A stretch of 64,000 nucleotides of DNA from Mesobacillus subterraneus. GTDB taxonomy: Bacteria; Bacillota; Bacilli; Bacillales; Cytobacillaceae. The stretch is taken from contig NZ_JAMBOF010000004.1 in the NCBI RefSeq assembly GCF_023715485.1, forward strand, positions 62,001 to 126,000. The letters run 5' to 3'. A program made the translations under genes and the position numbers. The notes under the pieces are model-generated. The model searched no databases. It was not told the origin of the DNA and saw only the letters and a list, made by a program, of their open reading frames with translations. Numbering within the stretch: position 1 is the stretch's first letter; the number at the start of each line of letters is the position of its first letter. Shown here piece after piece: positions 42,908 to 50,775 of the stretch.

Positions 42908-45583
42908 TTATTTTGCTGAAACGATTTCTTTTTCGTTGTTTTTTTCGTGACGGATTGTCGCCTGCGCTGCTGCAAGTCGCGCTAATGGAACGCGGTATGG
43001 TGAACAGCTTACATAGTCGAGTCCTGCGTTATAGCAGAATTCAATGGAGCTCTTTTCTCCTCCATGCTCCCCGCAAATTCCAGTCTTTAGGCCTGGCTTT
43101 GTTTTCCGGCCAAGACTGACGCCAGTTTCAACCAATTTGCCGACGCCTTCACGGTCAAGCACGGCAAATGGATTCTCAGGCAAAACCTTTTGTTCGATAT
43201 AGGCCTGAAGGAATTTCCCTTCAGCATCATCACGGCTGTAGCCAAATGTAGTCTGCGTCAAATCATTCGTGCCGAATGAGAAGAAGTCAGCTTCCTCAGC
43301 AATTTGGTCTGCAGTCAATGCAGCACGCGGAATTTCAATCATCGTCCCAACTGTATATTCAAATTCTTTGTTGGTTTCTTCTTGGATACTCTGTGCTGCA
43401 GCATTGACAAGCTCACGCATCTCCTTCAGCTCGTTCACATGTCCGACAAGCGGAATCATGATTTCAGGCTGCACCACAATGCCTTTATCGGCTAAATTAG
43501 CCACTGCATAGAAGATTGCCCTTGCCTGCATTTCATAAATTTCAGGATGGATCATGCCAAGTCTGCAGCCTCGGTGTCCAAGCATTGGGTTGAATTCGTC
43601 CAATTGGCGGACTTTCTTAAGCAATGCTTCTTTTTCCTTAAGCTCTTTCGATTGAGGGTCAAGGATTTGCAGCTTTGTAATCTCGACTAGAAGCTCTTCC
43701 TTATCCGGCAAGAACTCATGAAGTGGAGGATCGAGCAAACGGATCGTAACAGGAAGCCCCTGCATTACTTCAAGAATTCCTTCGAAATCATCCTGCTGCA
43801 TTGGCAGTAGTTCATCCAGCGCAGCATTTCGTTCTTCAAATGTCTCAGCAAGAATCATTTTTTGGACAATCGGTACCCTGGCTGCATCCATAAACATATG
43901 TTCAGTACGGCATAATCCGATTCCGCCTGCCCCGAATTCAAGAGCTTTTGCAGCATCTTCCGGGTTATCCGCATTGGCACGGACGCCAATTTTACGCTCT
44001 TCGTCCGCCCATGAAAGCAGAAGCTGGAACTCATCTGACAGTTCTGGCTCAATCATCGGAATTTCGCCAAGCATAATTTCACCAGTTCCTCCATCAATCG
44101 TGATGATGTCTCCATGATTTACAACCGCTTCACCTACGCGGAATTGTTTATCATGAAGATCAATCTTCATGGCCTCACATCCGCAGATACATGCTTTTCC
44201 CATGCCACGTGCCACTACTGCAGCATGGCTTGTCATTCCGCCTCGGCTCGTTACGACTGCTTGTGCTGCGATAATGCCGTGAATGTCATCCGGAGTTGTT
44301 TCAGGACGTACAAGGATTACCTTTTGACCGTCATTAGCAAGCAATTCGGCTTCGTCCGCATCAAAAACGACCTTACCCGTAGCTGCTCCTGGAGAAGCAG
44401 GCAAGCCTTTAGCGAGCTGTTTCCGCTCATAATTCTCATCAATTCTGCGATGAAGAAGCTGATCAAGCTGGTCAGGATCAACGCGAAGCAACGCGGTCTT
44501 TTTATCGATAATGCCCTCTTCAACAAGCTCAGCCGCAATGCGGATGGCTGCCTGGGCAGTACGTTTTCCGGTACGAGTCTGGAGGATGAATAACTCTCCT
44601 CGTTCAACTGTGAATTCAATATCCTGCATATCCTCATAATGCTTTTCAAGACGCTCGCAAGTATCAACAAATTCCTGATAGACCGCAGGCATCTCATCCT
44701 TTAGTGTTTGGATTGGCTGAGGAGTACGGATACCAGCCACGACGTCTTCGCCTTGTGCATTGATCAAATATTCCCCATAAAGGATGTGTTCACCGGTAGA
44801 TGGGTCGCGGGTAAACGCAACACCTGTACCAGAATCGTCACCCATGTTGCCAAAAACCATGCTCTGGATATTTACAGCAGTACCTAAATGTGAAGGAATT
44901 TTATTCAAACGGCGGTAAACGATCGCGCGCTGGTTGTTCCAGGAATCAAATACCGCATTGATTGAAAGGAATAATTGCTCCTTTGGATCCTGCGGGAATG
45001 GCTTTCTAGTATGCTTTGTGACGATATTTTTATAGCCCTGGATGACTTCCTTCCAGTCCTCTGCACTCATTTCCGGATCTGAATTATAGCCCTTGGCTTC
45101 CCTTGTTTCTTCCAAAAGACGCTCGAAGAAAAAGACATCGACATCAAGGACGACATCACTGAACATCTGGATGAAGCGGCGGTAAGAATCGTAAGCAAAA
45201 CGAGGGTTGTTCGTAAGCTTCGCCATTCCCTCAACTGTTTCATCGTTCATTCCAAGGTTAAGGATCGTATCCATCATACCCGGCATTGAAAATACAGCAC
45301 CTGATCGTACCGATACAAGCAGAGGGTTTTCAGGATTGCCCAGCTTCTTGCCTGTTTTCTCTTCAAGCTCTCCCAGGGCTTCAAGCACCTGCGCCTGGAC
45401 TTCAGCAGGGATTGTTTTCCCAGCATCATAATAAGCGTTGCATGCTTCTGTTGAAATCGTGAATCCGAAAGGGACTGGCAGGCCGATGCGAGTCATTTCC
45501 GCGAGGTTGGCACCCTTGCCGCCAAGAATTTCTTTCATCCCACTGTTGCCTTCATTAAAGAGATAAACAAATTTAGACATCAT
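42908..45583 (-). CDS. ppdK: Pyruvate, phosphate dikinase PpdK
   Basis: This 891-residue enzyme interconverts pyruvate + ATP + Pi with phosphoenolpyruvate + AMP + PPi. Domains in order are the ATP-grasp nucleotide-binding domain (EGNSGMKEILGGKGANLAEMTRIGLPVP at the start), the phosphohistidine domain GGMTSHAAVVARGMGKACICG (His after the regulatory Thr-Ser), and the PEP/pyruvate barrel ending FFSFGTNDLTQTTFG and GICGEHGG. Its ATG overlaps the yqfL stop by 4 bases (ATGA), so translation is coupled to its own regulator. It is the last gene of ccpN-yqfL-ppdK. PEP formation fits gluconeogenic growth. Confidence 0.97.
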   Translation of the reverse strand: MMSKFVYLFNEGNSGMKEILGGKGANLAEMTRIGLPVPFGFTISTEACNAYYDAGKTIPAEVQAQVLEALGELEEKTGKKLGNPENPLLVSVRSGAVFSMPGMMDTILNLGMNDETVEGMAKLTNNPRFAYDSYRRFIQMFSDVVLDVDVFFFERLLEETREAKGYNSDPEMSAEDWKEVIQGYKNIVTKHTRKPFPQDPKEQLFLSINAVFDSWNNQRAIVYRRLNKIPSHLGTAVNIQSMVFGNMGDDSGTGVAFTRDPSTGEHILYGEYLINAQGEDVVAGIRTPQPIQTLKDEMPAVYQEFVDTCERLEKHYEDMQDIEFTVERGELFILQTRTGKRTAQAAIRIAAELVEEGIIDKKTALLRVDPDQLDQLLHRRIDENYERKQLAKGLPASPGAATGKVVFDADEAELLANDGQKVILVRPETTPDDIHGIIAAQAVVTSRGGMTSHAAVVARGMGKACICGCEAMKIDLHDKQFRVGEAVVNHGDIITIDGGTGEIMLGEIPMIEPELSDEFQLLLSWADEERKIGVRANADNPEDAAKALEFGAGGIGLCRTEHMFMDAARVPIVQKMILAETFEERNAALDELLPMQQDDFEGILEVMQGLPVTIRLLDPPLHEFLPDKEELLVEITKLQILDPQSKELKEKEALLKKVRQLDEFNPMLGHRGCRLGMIHPEIYEMQARAIFYAVANLADKGIVVQPEIMIPLVGHVNELKEMRELVNAAAQSIQEETNKEFEYTVGTMIEIPRAALTADQIAEEADFFSFGTNDLTQTTFGYSRDDAEGKFLQAYIEQKVLPENPFAVLDREGVGKLVETGVSLGRKTKPGLKTGICGEHGGEKSSIEFCYNAGLDYVSCSPYRVPLARLAAAQATIRHEKNNEKEIVSAK

Positions 45584-46398
45584 GTAAAACTCCTCTCACT
45601 TTTTAGAATATCAAGTATCAGCCCCGCTGTTTCTTCAATCGCTTTATTCGAAACGTTAATAACTGGGCAGCCGACACGCTTCATGATTTTCTCTGCGTAA
45701 TCAAGTTCCTCAAGAATCCGTTCATAGCTTGCATAATTTGCCCTTGCACCTAGACCCAGCGCTTTCAGTCTCTCCGTCCTGATTTCATTTAACTTGTCAG
45801 GCGAGATGATTAAACCGACACATTTGCTTCTGGAAATTTGGAACAATTCATCAGGCGGCTTCACTTCAGGAACAATCGGTACATTGGCTACTTTATATCG
45901 CTTATGTGCCAGATACATGGATAATGGTGTTTTTGAGGTTCGGGAAACTCCGACTAAAACAATATCCGCCCTCAAGATTCCTCGGGGGTCCCTGCCGTCA
46001 TCATATTTTACGGCAAATTCAATCGCTTCGATCTTGCGGAAGTATTCATCATCGAGCTTGCGCATCATTCCTGGACGATGATTAGGTTCCTTGTTGAACT
46101 TTTTTTCGAACGCGTTCATGAGCGGGTTCAGCAGATCGACGGCATAAATTCCCTCTTCCTGTGCCCTTTTATCAAGATAAGCCTTTAAAGCTGGAACGAC
46201 TATGGTGTAAGCGATGATCGAACGCCCTTGCTTGGCAACCATAATGACATCCTCAATATCCTCTTCGTCTTCAACGTAAGAATTACGCCTAATATCCACT
46301 TGGCCGCCATTAAACTGCGTTGCAACGGCCTTTACCACAAATTCTGCTGTTTCACCGACCGAATCGGATACCACATAAACAACTTCCTTCATATCCAA
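45580..46398 (-). CDS. yqfL: PPDK regulatory protein (bifunctional kinase/pyrophosphorylase) YqfL
   Basis: This 272-residue DUF299-family protein has the start VVYVVSDSVGETAEFVVKAVATQF and the P-loop-like GVSRTSKTPLSMYLAHKRYKVANVPIVPE. It phosphorylates and dephosphorylates the threonine next to the catalytic histidine of PpdK, inactivating or reactivating it; the target Thr is present in the GGMTSH motif encoded next door. It lies 14 bases downstream of ccpN and overlaps ppdK by 4 bases. In B. subtilis yqfL follows ccpN but ppdK is absent; here the natural target is present. Confidence 0.95.
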   Translation of the reverse strand: MDMKEVVYVVSDSVGETAEFVVKAVATQFNGGQVDIRRNSYVEDEEDIEDVIMVAKQGRSIIAYTIVVPALKAYLDKRAQEEGIYAVDLLNPLMNAFEKKFNKEPNHRPGMMRKLDDEYFRKIEAIEFAVKYDDGRDPRGILRADIVLVGVSRTSKTPLSMYLAHKRYKVANVPIVPEVKPPDELFQISRSKCVGLIISPDKLNEIRTERLKALGLGARANYASYERILEELDYAEKIMKRVGCPVINVSNKAIEETAGLILDILKSERSFT

Positions 46399-46412
46399 AA
46401 TGCGCTCACTTC

Positions 46413-47066
46413 CTAGACAGATTTTTGCTCTACTATTTCTAGATAAATCTTAGTAATCGTCGTTTTTGTAATTCGCCCGATGACTTCATATGTATCTGGT
46501 TTATTATTGAGTTCCCGGACGACAGGCAGAGAATCGATGCGGTTCAAAACAAGCTTTTTGGCAGCCTGAAGCATCGTTTCCTCCGGTTTTACCGTAATGA
46601 TGTTCGGCATCCGTGTCATGATGACGCTTACAGGAAGGTCCTCGAGATTCTTGTTTCCGATTGCCGCCCTCAGCAAATCCTTCCGGGAAATGACACCAGC
46701 GAGGCATCCTTCAGAATCTACCGCGTACAGGGTTCCTACATCCTCAAGAAACATCTGGACAATCGCATCGTACACTGAAGAAGATTTTTGCACGACTATC
46801 GGGTGACCCTTGTAATCATTGACCTTAAGATTAAGAAAAGCCGTTGCCTTGAACTGTTTTTCTTTATCTTTGTTGAAAAAATAGCCAACTCTCGGCCTTG
46901 CTTCAAGACTTCCAGCCATCGTCAGGATTGCCAGGTCAGGCCTTAGGGTAGCGCGTGTCAGCTTTAGCTTTTCCGCAATCTGCTCCCCAGTGATTGGTCC
47001 GTCCTCCTTGACGATTTGAACGATTTCTTCCTGTCTTTTTGTTAGTTTAATAGAACTCACCACCAA
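46413..47066 (-). CDS. ccpN: Transcriptional repressor CcpN
   Basis: This protein of about 217 residues has an N-terminal helix-turn-helix (LTKRQEEIVQIVKEDGPITGEQIAEKLKLTRATLRPDLAILT) and two CBS domains (SSVYDAIVQMFLEDVGTLYAVDSEGCLAGVISRKDLLRAAIG and MPNIITVKPEETMLQAAKKLVLNRIDSLPVV). It is clearly CcpN, which in B. subtilis represses gapB, pckA and the small RNA SR1 in glycolytic conditions, responding to ATP and ADP. The exact start is uncertain among TTG 47066 and two following GTG codons; GGGGG lies upstream. It heads the operon with yqfL and ppdK. Confidence 0.94.
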   Translation of the reverse strand: MVVSSIKLTKRQEEIVQIVKEDGPITGEQIAEKLKLTRATLRPDLAILTMAGSLEARPRVGYFFNKDKEKQFKATAFLNLKVNDYKGHPIVVQKSSSVYDAIVQMFLEDVGTLYAVDSEGCLAGVISRKDLLRAAIGNKNLEDLPVSVIMTRMPNIITVKPEETMLQAAKKLVLNRIDSLPVVRELNNKPDTYEVIGRITKTTITKIYLEIVEQKSV

Positions 47067-47220
47067 CGAACCCCCAATAATAATTATGTAACATTATCAA
47101 GGAAAATTTAAATGTGTTATCCTTATTAATTTATAGTATATAACATTTAACCAAAAATCAAAAGAAAAGGTTTAGTTTTATTCTAAAAATCTTTTAAACC
47201 GCCGTATTCACTGCTAGATA

Positions 47221-47263
47221 TAGGCTATACTCTATGAGTCTCAAATTTAGATTAGGCTATACT
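47221..47263 (+). promoter_or_regulatory. Two CcpN-box-like direct repeats
   Basis: TAGGCTATACT occurs exactly twice, at 47221-47231 and 47253-47263, 32 bp apart. It matches 10 of 11 positions of the published CcpN consensus TRTGHYATAYW. Each contains a possible -10, TATACT. The intergenic stretch from 47067 to 47472 has no clear gene; the rest holds a possible ccpN promoter near 47130-47160 (TTGATT-17-TACTAT, minus strand), small hairpins, and the exoA terminator. Confidence 0.55.
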
Positions 47264-47435
47264 TATTATCCTTACATGAACAAGAGAGGAACGTAAGGCT
47301 ATTATGAAGCCTACTCGGGAATCAGCAGGTGAGGCTTCTCAATAAGAATCATTTTTGGTCACCACAATCGGACGGTTTCCGATAAATGGGCACCAATAGA
47401 ACCCAATCTATGTTCGGGTGAAGACAAGAATCACC

Positions 47436-47466
47436 ATAAAAAACCCCCTGGGCCACTGCCCAGGGG
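47436..47466 (-). terminator. Terminator of exoA
   Basis: CCCCTGGG and CCCAGGGG form an 8-bp GC-rich stem around a 6-base loop. On the minus strand it continues into GGTTTTTTATGG, 6 bases after the exoA stop. Confidence 0.92.
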
Positions 47467-47472
47467 AAACAA

Positions 47473-48234
47473 TTATTCATTCAAATTCAGTTCAAGCGTA
47501 ACCGGACAGTGGTCGCTTCCCATGACAAAGCACTCTGCACCTGCTTCAACAATAGCGGGGGCAAGCCTCTCCGAAATGATGAAATAGTCAATACGCCAGC
47601 CGATATTCCTATCCCTTACCTTATTCATGTATGACCACCATGTGTAGACTCCTTCGGCTTCAGGGTAGAGATGGCGGAAGGAATCGACGAAGCCGCTGTT
47701 TAGCAGATCAGTCATTTTTCCCCTCTCCTCATCTGTGAAGCCTGAATTGCCGCGATTAGACTTTGGGTTTTTCAAATCGATCTCATGATGAGCAACGTTT
47801 AAATCGCCGCATAGGATAACTGGCTTTTTTTCGTCCAGTTCAAGCATATATTCCTTGATTCTATCTTCCCAGGCCAAGCGGTAGCCAAGGCGAGCCAAAT
47901 CACGCTGTGAATTTGGGGTGTAAACATTCACAAGATAAAATTGATCGAATTCTAGCGTAATCGCTCTGCCTTCATGATCATGGTCCGCTGACCCTATCCC
48001 GTATTTTACCGATAAAGGCTCTTTTCTTGAAAAAACAGCCGTTCCAGAATACCCTTTTTTCTCAGCGTAATTCCAAAACTGATGGTAGCCTTCTAGCTCC
48101 AGGTTAATTTGGCCTTCCTGCAATTTAGTTTCCTGTATGCAGAAAAGGTCCGCCTCGGCTTCTTTAAAAAAGTCTAAAAACCCCTTGCCTGAACAGGCCC
48201 TGATTCCATTCACATTCCATGATACTAATTTCAT
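47473..48234 (-). CDS. exoA: Exodeoxyribonuclease III / AP endonuclease ExoA
   Basis: This 253-residue enzyme of the exonuclease III family has MKLVSWNVNGIRACSGKGF (Asn), DLFCIQETKLQ (metal-binding Glu), LVNVYTPNSQRDL, PVILCGDLNVAHHEIDLKNPKSN (Asp and Asn), GWRIDYFIIS and MGSDHCPVTLEL (catalytic Asp-His). It cleaves DNA at abasic sites in base excision repair. The length equals that of B. subtilis ExoA. It is monocistronic with a strong terminator. It is complete with all catalytic residues. Confidence 0.95.
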   Translation of the reverse strand: MKLVSWNVNGIRACSGKGFLDFFKEAEADLFCIQETKLQEGQINLELEGYHQFWNYAEKKGYSGTAVFSRKEPLSVKYGIGSADHDHEGRAITLEFDQFYLVNVYTPNSQRDLARLGYRLAWEDRIKEYMLELDEKKPVILCGDLNVAHHEIDLKNPKSNRGNSGFTDEERGKMTDLLNSGFVDSFRHLYPEAEGVYTWWSYMNKVRDRNIGWRIDYFIISERLAPAIVEAGAECFVMGSDHCPVTLELNLNE

Positions 48235-48325
48235 AAATACATATTCTCCTCGATGTTGGTTTATTATATTGAGCTTTGCTTAGGGGATCATTTGGAAAGC
48301 TCCGCAAAACGCTCATCCTATAATT

Positions 48326-49735
48326 TTAGCAGTCTTTTATAAGCAATTCTAATACCGCGATTCCCTTTACGATGTCGTCAATCGGCGCATTGGCATAGGA
48401 AAGCCTGAAATGCTGCAGTTTTTGGGTCGTATAAATCCTCCCGGGATTAATCAGGACTCCATTTGAAAGTGCTCTCCGGTATAGATCAGCTAATGAGATT
48501 TCAGGCTTCATTTTTACCCAAATAAAAAATCCTCCGGCAGGTTCAGACCAATCTGCCCAGCGGCTTAAATGTTTATTAAGTGCAGCCAGTGCGGTATTTC
48601 TCCGTTCCTTTAACTGCTTTCTTACCTTAAATAAATATTCTTCGTACAGTCCACTTGAAAGCCACTCGGCCGCTGCTCTTTGCGATAAAGAGCTTGAGCC
48701 ATAATCGGTTTGCATTTTCAGGTCTGACAGCCGGTCAATGACTGCCTCAGGACCTGCAATCCATCCAATCCTTAAGCCAGGATTGAGGCTCTTCGAGAGA
48801 CTTCCAACGTACAAAACATTTCCGTGCCTGTCATATGATTTAATCGGCGGCGGAGGTGGAGAGTCAAGCCATAAATCTCCATACACATCGTCCTCAATGA
48901 TCGGAAGCTGGATATTTTCAGCTAACTGTAGCAGCTCCTGTCTCCTTTTTTCACTCATTAATGTTCCTGTCGGATTCTGGAACGTTGGATGGCAGTATAA
49001 TACCGATCTCCCGCTGTGTTGGGACGCCTTGATCATCTCTGGCAGCATTCCTTCATCATCCATCGGAATTCCCTGCAGCTTCATGCCAGCAGATTGGAAG
49101 GTCGATAAAGAATATAAATAGGAAGGGTTTTCGAGAAACACTGTCGATTCTCTTTCCAATAACCCAATAGAAATGAGGTGCAAAGCCTGCAATGCTCCTG
49201 AAACGACTAAAATCGATGTTGGCGGGGAGTCGATTCCTTTCGGTTTAAGATAATCACTGATCGCTTCCCTTAGTGCAGGATTCCCTTTAGGGTCCTCATA
49301 GCCAAAAGGGGTCAGGTCTTGAGCTACTTTTTGGATCACAGCCTTCATTTCCTCCAGAGGAAAAAGGTCTTTTGAAAGCTCCCCCTTGCTAAGCTGGATC
49401 AAATTCTCATCTGACTCAGCGAGATTGATAGCCTGGACCGTGGCTAAACTGGCCTGATGTGCGCCAAGCTGGACCTGTTCATTCCAATTTACAGGTGAGT
49501 TGGCACTCATCAATGTCCATGTATTATTGACCACCACGGTTCCCATCCCCAGCTTGCCCTCAATTAAGCCATCTGCGGCCAATTCATCAAGTGCTGTGAC
49601 AACAGTACTTCTGTTCACCTCAAATTGCTTTGCAAGTTCCCGCTGGCTAGGGAGCCTGCTGCCTACCGGCCATGTACCATTGGTTATTTGTCCCTTAATA
49701 TAATCGCTAATTACCTTGTATTTTGGCGCTTTCAT
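48326..49735 (-). CDS. MocR-type regulator (GntR + aminotransferase domains)
   Basis: This 469-residue protein has an N-terminal GntR winged helix (KYKVISDYIKGQITNGTWPVGSRLPSQRELAKQFEVNRSTVVTALDELAADGLIEGKLGMGTVV) joined to a class I aminotransferase-like domain. The PLP lysine is in YVGSLSKSLNPGLRIGW. MocR proteins sense PLP-linked amino compounds and regulate neighbouring genes. It is divergent from the EamA transporter, and this pairing is the same as YcxD-YcxC and YdfD-YdfC in B. subtilis. Twin TTGGTTGG repeats lie between the two genes and are likely operator sites. Confidence 0.92.
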   Translation of the reverse strand: MKAPKYKVISDYIKGQITNGTWPVGSRLPSQRELAKQFEVNRSTVVTALDELAADGLIEGKLGMGTVVVNNTWTLMSANSPVNWNEQVQLGAHQASLATVQAINLAESDENLIQLSKGELSKDLFPLEEMKAVIQKVAQDLTPFGYEDPKGNPALREAISDYLKPKGIDSPPTSILVVSGALQALHLISIGLLERESTVFLENPSYLYSLSTFQSAGMKLQGIPMDDEGMLPEMIKASQHSGRSVLYCHPTFQNPTGTLMSEKRRQELLQLAENIQLPIIEDDVYGDLWLDSPPPPPIKSYDRHGNVLYVGSLSKSLNPGLRIGWIAGPEAVIDRLSDLKMQTDYGSSSLSQRAAAEWLSSGLYEEYLFKVRKQLKERRNTALAALNKHLSRWADWSEPAGGFFIWVKMKPEISLADLYRRALSNGVLINPGRIYTTQKLQHFRLSYANAPIDDIVKGIAVLELLIKDC

Positions 49736-49763
49736 TTAACGGCTCCCTTCCATGCACTTAAAA

Positions 49764-49795
49764 TTGGTTGGTTTTAATATACCCCTATTGGTTGG
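49764..49795. promoter_or_regulatory. Twin TTGGTTGG direct repeats, probable MocR operator
   Basis: TTGGTTGG at 49764-49771 and 49788-49795 are identical and 24 bp apart, in the gap between the divergent MocR and EamA genes. A third, weaker copy TTGGATGG occurs near 49854. MocR regulators typically bind direct repeats in such gaps. Confidence 0.6.
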
Positions 49796-49880
49796 ATACA
49801 TTTTACCAAGACCCAGTTATATTTGAAAGACAATAGCTGACACAGGACTAAATTGGATGGTTCTTGAAGGGGTGATATGT

Positions 49881-50771
49881 ATGAAATTTAAAATGGCAGC
49901 TGCGCATTTGCTTATTATTTTATTATGGGGATCAGCTTTCGCTGGAATAAGACATGGTCTTGAAGGGTATTCACCTGAGCAATTGTCTTTCCTCAGGCTC
50001 CTGATCGGATCGTTGGCTCTTATTTTTTATGCCATTTACACAAAAATGAAATTACCTGAAGTTAAAGATTGGCCTGTTATTTTCTTGTTCGGATTCTTGG
50101 GATTTGCCGTCTATCAAACGGCGCTAAATTTTGGCGAGCAAACGGTAAGTGCAGGTGCTGCAAGCTTACTTGTCTCTACCTCACCTGTATTTATCGGATT
50201 ATTGGGCAGGGTCTTCTTCAAGGAACGCACTGGATTATGGTACTGGAGCGGGGCTGCCATCAGCATGGTCGGGATCTTCTTCCTTTCCTTTGGCACTGGT
50301 GGGGGCTTTGAACTTGGAAGTGGTGTTTTCTTGATTTTAATTGCATCCCTTTCCGAATCACTTTACTTTGTTTTTCAGAAGAATTACTTAAGTAAATACG
50401 GGGCCCTCCCCTTCACTGCCTATACCATATGGGCAGCGACATTTTTGATGAGTTTCTTTGCACCTGGTTTAGGAACACAGCTGATGGAAGCACCAGCGGG
50501 GGCAACAATAAGTGCTTTTTATCTTGGACTATTCCCTACGGTGATCGCCTATTTAGCCTTAGCCTATATTACTGCAAAATCTGGTGCATCCGAAGCAGCA
50601 AGTTCATTGTATCTGACACCTGCCGTTTCCTTCCTTATTGCTTGGGTATGGCTGGGTGAGGTCCCTGACGTTTGGACAGTTATCGGTGGACTCATTACGC
50701 TCATCGGAGTATCTTTGACCTTTTTTAAGGGGAAAAGCAAGGAGTTTGTAGCAGATAAAGAATCGGCTTAA
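49881..50771 (+). CDS. EamA/DMT family transporter
   Basis: This 296-residue membrane protein has ten hydrophobic spans in two EamA repeats. It begins AHLLIILLWGSAFAGIRHGLEGYSPEQLSFLRLLIG, with YQTALNFGEQTVSAGAASLLVSTSPVFIGLLG at the end of the first repeat and SEAASSLYLTPAVSFLIAWVWLGE in the second. EamA proteins export amino acids or other metabolites. It is divergent from the MocR gene and very likely controlled by it, as in YcxC/YcxD. GGGGTG precedes the ATG at 49881. It ends 4 bases from the convergent photolyase gene. Confidence 0.9.
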   Translation: MKFKMAAAHLLIILLWGSAFAGIRHGLEGYSPEQLSFLRLLIGSLALIFYAIYTKMKLPEVKDWPVIFLFGFLGFAVYQTALNFGEQTVSAGAASLLVSTSPVFIGLLGRVFFKERTGLWYWSGAAISMVGIFFLSFGTGGGFELGSGVFLILIASLSESLYFVFQKNYLSKYGALPFTAYTIWAATFLMSFFAPGLGTQLMEAPAGATISAFYLGLFPTVIAYLALAYITAKSGASEAASSLYLTPAVSFLIAWVWLGEVPDVWTVIGGLITLIGVSLTFFKGKSKEFVADKESA

Positions 50772-50775
50772 ACCT

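Noticed and set aside
47380-47412. Short reading starting MGT at 47387, reminiscent of the SR1P peptide
   Set aside because: Only 11 codons before a stop, no ribosome binding site and no cysteine motif, so it does not support an SR1P gene.
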